DNA of 11,799 nucleotides. Origin: Candidatus Bathyarchaeota archaeon. Its GTDB lineage: Archaea > Thermoproteota > Bathyarchaeia > Bathyarchaeales > UBA233. Position numbers and translations under genes: made by a program. The DNA lies in the NCBI GenBank assembly GCA_029907045.1, contig JARYMR010000037.1, positions 1 to 11,799 of the forward strand, given 5' to 3'. The notes below the pieces were generated by a model. That model was not told the DNA's origin. It did no database searches and was given only the letters and a program-made list of their open reading frames with translations. The stretch's first letter is position 1. Each line of letters opens with the position of its first letter. Below are positions 6,480-11,799 of this stretch, piece by piece.

Positions 6480-8294
6480 TTAGCTTTGGGTAAAAATGGC
6501 TATGTTACCCCTTTCTGTGACAACTTTCGCAATAAACTCTTCTGGCAAACTAATGTCCGCACGAACATAGATTGCTTCTTCTCCAGTATTTATGAACCAA
6601 TTAGCATTGTAGCGTTGATGATGTGTTGCGTTAATTATCCATATGGAAACGATATGCGTTGTTATCGGACCATTGTTTCTTAAATCGAAACCTGCGCCAT
6701 CGATTATTGCTCTTACAGCGAAAAAGTCTATTTCCACAACTGTTTGGTTTGCATCTAACCCTTCGTCAAAAAATTCCACGAGCAAAGTGCCATCATCTTT
6801 CACGTAGCTTCTCCAATTCTCTCTTATGTTAACCGCATATTCATTCCACTCGTTTGGTGCTGGTTGACTTCCTTCTGTTGTATTAAACCCTGAATTGCTG
6901 AAATTTTGCTTTGTCCAATTATATGCCCTTAAGAACCACTTTTCGGCAACTTCTGTGACGTTATACCTAATAAATATTTCAATGCCGTGAATATAAGTCA
7001 GCGGGTAAGTTAACAAGTTTATTGTGAAATCATTGCGGATACATAGTCTGTAAATGTCTGACATTGTGACTTTAAACTCAATCCAGTCAACATTAAGTTC
7101 AAACTGTGTAGAGGCAGCTTTAACTCCTTTAATCTTTATTTTCCAGTTTCCATTCACATCTCTGAAGTATGTGGTGTTGTTTGTTATTGTCTGGTTGCTA
7201 TTGATATTTGTCATGTATCCATCTCCGCTTGTTGGATATTCTCCTTCTAAGTAATTGTAAAGTTGAACTATTGCGGTTACTTCATCAGTCGTAAAATAGC
7301 CGTTCACAGCCCACGTCAAGTTTATCCAAGATTCAGTGTTTGACGTTCCAGCGAATTCGACTTCAACAGTTTCTTCGGTGGCTGGCTTAAACGTGCAATA
7401 GATGCTATATGCTCTCGATTCATGAGTTGGATTTGGCATTGGGTTTGGAAAGTTTGCTCCATAGGCTGAACTAGCATAATGTCCTTGGTTTGATGTTCCT
7501 GAAGTATATGCGAGATAAGCATAACCATTTCCAGAAGAAGACCATGCTACAAGTAAATATTCCGTGTTTGCTTTAAGTATGGGTTTAGGTGTGGGAAAAT
7601 TAAATGTAACCCACGCTGTGCCAGTTTGCACGTTTTTCTCTTCTGTTTGCGCTACTAAACTTAGATCACTATGCAAGTAAATGGCACACTTCATATTTTT
7701 AGACTGACTTGTCATGCGGATACATGCGTTGATGCTTTGTGCTTCGCCATCCTTTAGGGGAGTGAAAAGAGAGCCCACAATAGTGTTTTCTGTATTGCGA
7801 TAGTTTCCTCCAGCTACCATATTTCCAAATGTTTCCATGGTATCTGAAAATGTAGAAGGATAACTACGAAACTGCATGCAAACTCCATCATTAGTTTCCA
7901 GATCAGCCGGCAAACCAGAAACGAAGGTTGTGGAGTTCCATAGAACATATTCTAAAGGATTATAGGAAATTGATGAAAATTCCTCTCTAAATGTTTCTGG
8001 TGAGCCATCTAAAAAGTTTGTTTGTGTGTAGGTGCCGCTTAATCTGCTTCCTGCGATTATGCTATACTCTTTTTGTGCTGTAAACCATGAAGAACGTGTA
8101 ACTCTTGTAACATTTGCTATTCTTATGTTTTCTTGCATTCTTTCTAGGTCAAACTGGTTCATTTGATAACTCCATAAAACCACGTTTGAAACTATAAGCA
8201 CTATTAAGATTAGGCTTAGCATCACAACTATCACATTACTTACGCCTTTTCTTGCTTGTCTGAATTTTTTAAGGAGTTTTGTAATATTCTGCAA
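6480..8294 (-). CDS. large pilin-like surface protein with class III signal and beta-sandwich ectodomain
   Basis: This is a 604-aa secreted or filament protein. The N-terminus has a short basic region, QARKG|VSNVIVV (predicted prepilin peptidase cut after G17) and a hydrophobic helix at about 18-42, the archaeal type IV pilin signature. The remaining 550 residues are beta-rich. A jelly-roll-like domain spans about 165-305 (GTAWVTFNFPTPKP, TEYLLVAWSS, NQGHYASSAY), and a second unit about 306-410 (GDGYMTN, NWKIKIKGVK, VDWIEFKVT). A third unit spans about 430-530 and a pilin-like tail 531-604. About 12 N-glycosylation sequons lie outside the membrane. Ordinary pilins are 100-250 aa, so this is probably an adhesin-like minor pilin. 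The start is TTG 8294, backed by a strong upstream AAGGGGGA; no ATG precedes the signal in this frame. It overlaps the 139-aa pilin gene by 26 bp. Binding target unknown. Confidence 0.8.
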   Translation of the reverse strand: MQNITKLLKKFRQARKGVSNVIVVMLSLILIVLIVSNVVLWSYQMNQFDLERMQENIRIANVTRVTRSSWFTAQKEYSIIAGSRLSGTYTQTNFLDGSPETFREEFSSISYNPLEYVLWNSTTFVSGLPADLETNDGVCMQFRSYPSTFSDTMETFGNMVAGGNYRNTENTIVGSLFTPLKDGEAQSINACIRMTSQSKNMKCAIYLHSDLSLVAQTEEKNVQTGTAWVTFNFPTPKPILKANTEYLLVAWSSSGNGYAYLAYTSGTSNQGHYASSAYGANFPNPMPNPTHESRAYSIYCTFKPATEETVEVEFAGTSNTESWINLTWAVNGYFTTDEVTAIVQLYNYLEGEYPTSGDGYMTNINSNQTITNNTTYFRDVNGNWKIKIKGVKAASTQFELNVDWIEFKVTMSDIYRLCIRNDFTINLLTYPLTYIHGIEIFIRYNVTEVAEKWFLRAYNWTKQNFSNSGFNTTEGSQPAPNEWNEYAVNIRENWRSYVKDDGTLLVEFFDEGLDANQTVVEIDFFAVRAIIDGAGFDLRNNGPITTHIVSIWIINATHHQRYNANWFINTGEEAIYVRADISLPEEFIAKVVTERGNIAIFTQS

Positions 8295-8688
8295 TGTGCG
8301 TCCCCCTTGTTGTGACGATATCTATGTAGTATAGGCTGTTAGGCATCCAAGTGTATGAAATGTTCAGCCAGCCATGCTTGCCTATTTCTAGCGTAAAGGG
8401 TGAAGAGAAAGGCTGAAATGTGTGGTTAACGTAAACGGCGGAAACGTGAATTGCAACTTTTCCAACATTGCGAAGATAAACTTGAATGTTACCCGTTGAA
8501 TTGTTAAACCACAAATCCTCAACGATAATACGTTCGCTCATTATTTCCCGCATGTTAGTTGTTATAACATAAGTTGCTGTTGTGGCAATTGCCATAGCGC
8601 CTACAGCCACGACAGTGAGCAGAAGGTTGCTTAAAACTGGAGTTATAGCCCGTGAATCCGAGAAAAATCTCTTAAAATCCTTCCTCAT
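8269..8688 (-). CDS. archaeal type IV pilin (small prepilin)
   Basis: The 139-aa prepilin is the likely filament subunit. A basic leader (MRKDFKRFFSDSRA) is followed by ITPVLSNLLLTVVAVGAMAI, a hydrophobic helix spanning about residues 15-43. Cleavage by a PibD/EppA-type peptidase is expected close to residue 14. The SRA-ITPVLS form is typical of archaeal pilins of the Pilin_N type. The globular part (about 50-139) is beta-rich, with LRNVGKVAIHVSAVYVN resembling the pilin C-terminal sandwich, and four potential N-glycosylation sequons (N62, N63, N88, N109). ATG 8688 is preceded by AGGTGA at 7-nt spacing, which overlaps the stop codon of the platform gene. It could be the major pilin or a minor partner of the 604-aa protein; gene order and small size favour the former. 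Confidence 0.82.
   Translation of the reverse strand: MRKDFKRFFSDSRAITPVLSNLLLTVVAVGAMAIATTATYVITTNMREIMSERIIVEDLWFNNSTGNIQVYLRNVGKVAIHVSAVYVNHTFQPFSSPFTLEIGKHGWLNISYTWMPNSLYYIDIVTTRGTHIAEYYKTP
8301..8308 (-). promoter_or_regulatory. strong Shine-Dalgarno site for the TTG start of the large pilin
   Basis: The minus strand reads AAGGGGGA followed by a 6-nt spacer and TTG 8294. It lies inside the coding sequence of the preceding pilin, so the ribosome site and the overlap together imply coupled translation of the two pilins. It is the clearest ribosome site in the pilus operon. Confidence 0.65.
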
Positions 8689-8695
8689 CTTTCCT

Positions 8696-8701
8696 TCACC
8701 T
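8696..8701 (-). promoter_or_regulatory. Shine-Dalgarno site of the small pilin, overlapping the upstream stop
   Basis: The minus strand reads AGGTGA, 7 nt before ATG 8688. Its first bases belong to the TAG stop (8700-8702) of the platform protein gene, which suggests that translation of the two is linked. Confidence 0.5.
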
Positions 8702-9515
8702 ACAGGAAAAGTTTTAGGGCTATGTAGCCGAAAAGCATCATGACGATGCTGTGTTTTAAGCCAGCGTTTATTGTTCCCTCTCCCATTTTTCCAGCGACTA
8801 ATCCGCCGAAGAAGGCTTGGATTGCGGCTAAATGGAAGAATATGCGTTGCATTTCTTCTGGTGATGTTACTGTTGCCCCGAGGGTTGGTAAGCCTTCTAT
8901 GCTTAGGAAAAACGACCTGAAAAGCAGTATTATTGTGAATATGAAGACGAAGAATGCCACATAAATTATCGCGATATAGGGTCTTGTTTGGTTTCGCCTT
9001 TCCTTATCCAGCAAAAGTGTTGTCTGAATAAACTTTCCAGTTGGGTCGAAAACCTTTTCCACGTGTCCTCCAGAACGGCTTGCTTCTATTATTAACGGAA
9101 CTGTTCTCCGAACAAGAATTGTGTTGACACGTTTTCTTAAAGCCAGCAATGCCTCCTCAAAAGTCATCCCCCAAGAAATTTGGGTGTTCATCTTTCGCAG
9201 TTCTGCCGTGAGGGGTCCATAATTTCTTTTTGAGGCTTCTTCCAAGGCTTGTGGGAGCGTCATGCCTGTTTCTTGGGCTTGGACTATGCTTCTGAAAAGG
9301 TCTGGTAAATGCTCGTCTATTGCCTTTCTCCATTTATAATCAATGTAGTTTAGGATTGTTGGAGGAGAAACAGCAACTATTACGGCGAAAAATACGAATT
9401 CATCAAAAATTCTGCTTCCTCCAAACATAAGATAAGCAAAAAGGATTATGGATGAGGCTACAGAAACAGAGACAATCCACGCAAATTTTTTGGTGCGCTC
9501 TTCTATTTTTGGCAT
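8700..9515 (-). CDS. pilus platform membrane protein, T2SSF/TadC-like (second subunit)
   Basis: This 271-aa inner-membrane protein anchors the pilus motor and passes ATPase movement to the growing filament. Predicted helices lie at about 12-31, 39-57, 180-203, 226-243 and 252-270. The cytoplasmic T2SSF domain lies at about 68-170, with LPDLFRSIVQAQETGMTLPQ, SWGMTFEEAL and EASRSGGHVEKVFD. The last motif and the tail (FFGGLVAGKMGEG...GLKHSIVMM) are characteristic of archaeal FlaJ/TadC relatives. It carries one T2SSF domain, whereas archaellum FlaJ carries two in one chain; the other half is the gene immediately upstream. ATG 9515 follows that gene's stop by 6 nt. Together they form a split platform as in Tad and Epd systems. 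Confidence 0.85.
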   Translation of the reverse strand: MPKIEERTKKFAWIVSVSVASSIILFAYLMFGGSRIFDEFVFFAVIVAVSPPTILNYIDYKWRKAIDEHLPDLFRSIVQAQETGMTLPQALEEASKRNYGPLTAELRKMNTQISWGMTFEEALLALRKRVNTILVRRTVPLIIEASRSGGHVEKVFDPTGKFIQTTLLLDKERRNQTRPYIAIIYVAFFVFIFTIILLFRSFFLSIEGLPTLGATVTSPEEMQRIFFHLAAIQAFFGGLVAGKMGEGTINAGLKHSIVMMLFGYIALKLFL

Positions 9516-9521
9516 TTCAAA

Positions 9522-10529
9522 CTACCACTTTGGTGATACAGCGTCCAATATTATTAGAAACATTATGGAGCCTAACGGTATCCCAAGATAGGTTAGCAAA
9601 CTTAGCAGCAGGTTTGGGCTTAACATGCCGAGAAAGCCTCCGCCCATCATCTCCATCACCGCCAACATAATTATCAGAAGTAGGGGTCCAGTAACAATCA
9701 GAGCCACATAAAATTCTGATAATATGGATAGAGTATCCGAAAATTTGCGGAGGCTTATCCTCTTAAGCTTCATGTACTGCCTAGATTTTTCACGAAGGTA
9801 AGCGGATAGGTTTCCGCCTGAATGGATTGTGGAAATCAGTCCTTGAAGCATTTCCCGAAACCTTTCAGATGAAGTTCTCTTTGACGCTTCTTCTAAGGCG
9901 GAGATTATGTCCAAACCAAAAAGTCCCACATCTCTAACAATGTTTTTGGCTTCTGTTGAAACGGTTAAGGGTTCGCTGAGGTTTGAGAGGGAATAGAAAA
10001 TTTTTTCTGGGGAAACGCCCGCTGTTGTTAGGATTGCCATATAACCCGTAGTAAAGGGCAACTCGTCTTCTAACTCTCTTTTTAGCTTGTCTGCACGATA
10101 GACTGGATATGCATAAAATCCCATAACTGAGAAGGCGCTTGTAAATAAGCTTCCACCTAAGCCAAAAAGGATTGCTGGAAAAGGCGGGATTTTAAAAAAG
10201 AAAAACAATAATGGTGGAATAAGGGCTAATGTGAAGAGTGAAGCCAAAATTGTAACGAAAATTGTTAGGCTGACATATGCCTTAAAATTAACCTTTAACT
10301 CCGACCTTTGCAAATTCAAGTCTAAGTCTCTGAAAAGCGGGAGAAGGCGTTCTATTTTTCCACCTATGAGTTGATAAGCTATCGTGTACGTTTCTTTTAA
10401 CTCAAATTTTGGTTTTTTTGATGCTTTTTCTGGTTCTGTTTTGGAAGGTTTTATGGATGGTAGTTTAAACATTAATTTGAAATGGTTAAAGAGTTGTTTG
10501 ATTTTTTGGAAAGCCTTGGTGCTTTTCAT
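9522..10529 (-). CDS. pilus platform membrane protein, T2SSF/TadB-like (first subunit)
   Basis: A 335-aa partner of the downstream platform protein. An N-terminal cytoplasmic region of about 80 residues, rich in Lys and Pro, is followed by helices at about 85-112 and 118-142. A T2SSF domain follows at about 152-265 (ELPFTTGYMAILTTAGVSPE, FGLDIISALEEASKRT, STIHSGGNLSAYLREKS), then helices at about 272-295 and 307-329. The domain order is that of type IV filament platform proteins. The basic N-terminal extension may contact the ATPase, but this is inference. The ATG overlaps the ATPase stop as ATGA (4 nt), with GTGGGAT upstream, so synthesis of motor and platform is probably coupled. The pair with the 271-aa protein suggests an ancient duplication or a split of a FlaJ-type gene. 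Confidence 0.85.
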   Translation of the reverse strand: MKSTKAFQKIKQLFNHFKLMFKLPSIKPSKTEPEKASKKPKFELKETYTIAYQLIGGKIERLLPLFRDLDLNLQRSELKVNFKAYVSLTIFVTILASLFTLALIPPLLFFFFKIPPFPAILFGLGGSLFTSAFSVMGFYAYPVYRADKLKRELEDELPFTTGYMAILTTAGVSPEKIFYSLSNLSEPLTVSTEAKNIVRDVGLFGLDIISALEEASKRTSSERFREMLQGLISTIHSGGNLSAYLREKSRQYMKLKRISLRKFSDTLSILSEFYVALIVTGPLLLIIMLAVMEMMGGGFLGMLSPNLLLSLLTYLGIPLGSIMFLIILDAVSPKW

Positions 10530-11799
10530 TTTAATCCCACTCTGGCTTTTTGGAAAACCCTCTTTGGATTAGCGTAATATTCTCGAATCACGTTTGAAAC
10601 GTCAATGTGCCGTCGAATGCCCTTCTTAACCATCCATTCCAAAACGGTTTTTCTGCGCTGTAACTCTCGTCTAATTTCTTCTTCGCCTACGTCCATTTTC
10701 TTCATATGCTTTTCAAGAATACTGCTATGACCAGAAAATACAAACTTGTCCTCTTTAGGGTTCCAACGGAAAACTTCTTCCGTTAATATGTTCCTTGTTT
10801 TGGAATTTAACCCTAAAACCTCACTTGTTACGCTTGCCCTTCTTGCTGGTTTTCCCTCAATTTCCGTTCTTGTCATAACCATTATGACGTTGGTCATGGC
10901 TATGAGTGGTTTTGGAATGTTCATCGGTTCAGATTGTAAACGATTTATTGTGGCTTCAACTGATTCTGCGTGGATTGTGCTCATTCCTAAGTGGCCTGTT
11001 GCCATGGCTTGAAAAAGCGTGTAGGCTTCTTCTCCTCGAACTTCGCCCACAATTATGTAGTCTGGCCTTTGTCTGACAGCTGCCTTTAACAGGTCGAAGA
11101 GGGTTATTGTACCGCCTTTTCTGTCTTCATGTCCAAAACCGAGTCTTACAACTGATGGTATCCAGTTTTCATGGGGAAGGTTAAGCTCTTGCGTGTCTTC
11201 TACGCTTACTATTTTCATTTCTGGTTTTATGAACATTGACAAGCAATTCAGCATGGTTGTCTTTCCAGAAGCCACACCTCCAGCAACAAGCACTGAAGCC
11301 CTATTTTCTATTATATACCACAAGAAAGCAGCCATTTCCGAAGAAATAGTGTTGAAAGCTATTAGGTCTGAAATGGTTAGGGGGTCAACTCTGAAACGTC
11401 TAATTGTGAATGTTGACCCTCTTCTGGTTACTTCATTTCCGTAAGTTAGTTGCACACGACTGCCGTCTGGAAGGGATGCATCCAAAATTGGGGATGCTAT
11501 GGAAATGTTTTTTCCAGCCAAATATGCCAAGCGGATTATGAAAGAGTTCAGTTCTGCTTCATTTTGGAATATTATATTTGTTGGTAAAGATTCGTAAAGC
11601 CTATGCCAAACATAAATTGGTATGTTAACGCCGTCTGCTGAAATATCCTCGATTAGGTGGTCTTTCATTAATGGGTCTATTTTTCCGTAGCCTATGAAAT
11701 CCCTTATAAGATAGTATATGAGTTTGTCTATGGCTTCTTGTGAAACTTTTATCTTGTATTTTTTAATTATTTCCCTTGTTTTTTCTTCAAGATATTTTT
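10526..11799 (-). CDS. type IV pilus assembly ATPase, TadA/FlaI/VirB11 family (N-terminus beyond window)
   Basis: A hexameric cytoplasmic ATPase that powers pilus assembly. The frame has an internal ATG at 11668, but it stays open through the right edge and the added residues include YYLIRDFIGYGKIDPLM, a conserved part of the family's N-terminal domain. The true gene therefore extends past 11799 and 423 residues are visible; relatives are about 480-550 aa. Seen in order: the N-terminal domain, the Walker A motif GGVASGKTT (about 11258-11281), the Asp box VEDTQELNLPH, the Walker B region IIVGEVRG and the His box MSTIHAES. A C-terminal basic region (RREL, KKGIRRHIDV) follows. All catalytic motifs are intact. 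It overlaps the first platform gene by 4 nt. The family also includes archaellum and DNA-export ATPases; the neighbours point to a pilus. Confidence 0.93.
   Translation of the reverse strand, partial: KYLEEKTREIIKKYKIKVSQEAIDKLIYYLIRDFIGYGKIDPLMKDHLIEDISADGVNIPIYVWHRLYESLPTNIIFQNEAELNSFIIRLAYLAGKNISIASPILDASLPDGSRVQLTYGNEVTRRGSTFTIRRFRVDPLTISDLIAFNTISSEMAAFLWYIIENRASVLVAGGVASGKTTMLNCLSMFIKPEMKIVSVEDTQELNLPHENWIPSVVRLGFGHEDRKGGTITLFDLLKAAVRQRPDYIIVGEVRGEEAYTLFQAMATGHLGMSTIHAESVEATINRLQSEPMNIPKPLIAMTNVIMVMTRTEIEGKPARRASVTSEVLGLNSKTRNILTEEVFRWNPKEDKFVFSGHSSILEKHMKKMDVGEEEIRRELQRRKTVLEWMVKKGIRRHIDVSNVIREYYANPKRVFQKARVGLK

Noticed and set aside
7322..7528. 68-codon minus-strand frame inside the large pilin gene
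   Set aside because: An out-of-frame shadow of the beta-rich domain; no independent start signal.

Overview
This window most likely comes from an archaeon of the TACK group, plausibly a Bathyarchaeia-type lineage. The evidence is a FlaI/TadA-type pilus ATPase, prepilins with archaeal class III signal sequences, archaeal-type TATA boxes, Shine-Dalgarno sites of the GGTG/GGGGA kind, several TTG starts, and a cysteine-rich TackOD1-like protein. The lineage is inferred from gene content only. No rRNA, tRNA, insertion sequence, CRISPR array or phage gene was seen, and no stretch over 300 bases lacks a gene.

Layout. (1) Positions 1-267, minus strand: the N-terminal part of an agmatinase/arginase-family enzyme, running off the left edge. 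(2) Positions 495-851, plus strand: a small four-helix membrane protein, divergent from the agmatinase across a 227-bp promoter region. (3) Positions 848-5082, minus strand: a compact cluster read right to left. It holds a 271-aa membrane protein of unknown function, an endonuclease IV-like TIM-barrel protein and two tandem, divergent MoeA paralogues for molybdenum/tungsten cofactor synthesis. (4) Positions 5173-5346, minus strand: a 57-aa zinc-ribbon protein with a predicted leaderless promoter. (5) Positions 5494-6471, plus strand: a TackOD1-like zinc protein with a C-terminal domain that may be a degenerate nuclease fold. (6) Positions 6480-11799, minus strand: a type IV pilus operon running off the right edge. 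In transcription order it encodes an ATPase (N-terminus missing), two separate T2SSF/TadC-like platform proteins, a 139-aa pilin and a 604-aa pilin-like protein with a large beta-rich ectodomain.

How the genes work together. In the pilus operon the ATPase would drive the two platform proteins, which extrude a filament built from the small prepilin; the 604-aa protein is a candidate tip adhesin or surface-anchored decoration. The split platform resembles bacterial Tad (TadB+TadC) and the related archaeal Epd pili more than the archaellum, whose FlaJ is one protein. Junctions are tight (4-bp ATGA overlap, 6- and 11-bp gaps, 26-bp overlap), which argues for translational coupling. In the cofactor cluster the downstream MoeA keeps the canonical active-site motifs while the upstream one departs from them at three motifs, which suggests a division of labour, for example between metals.
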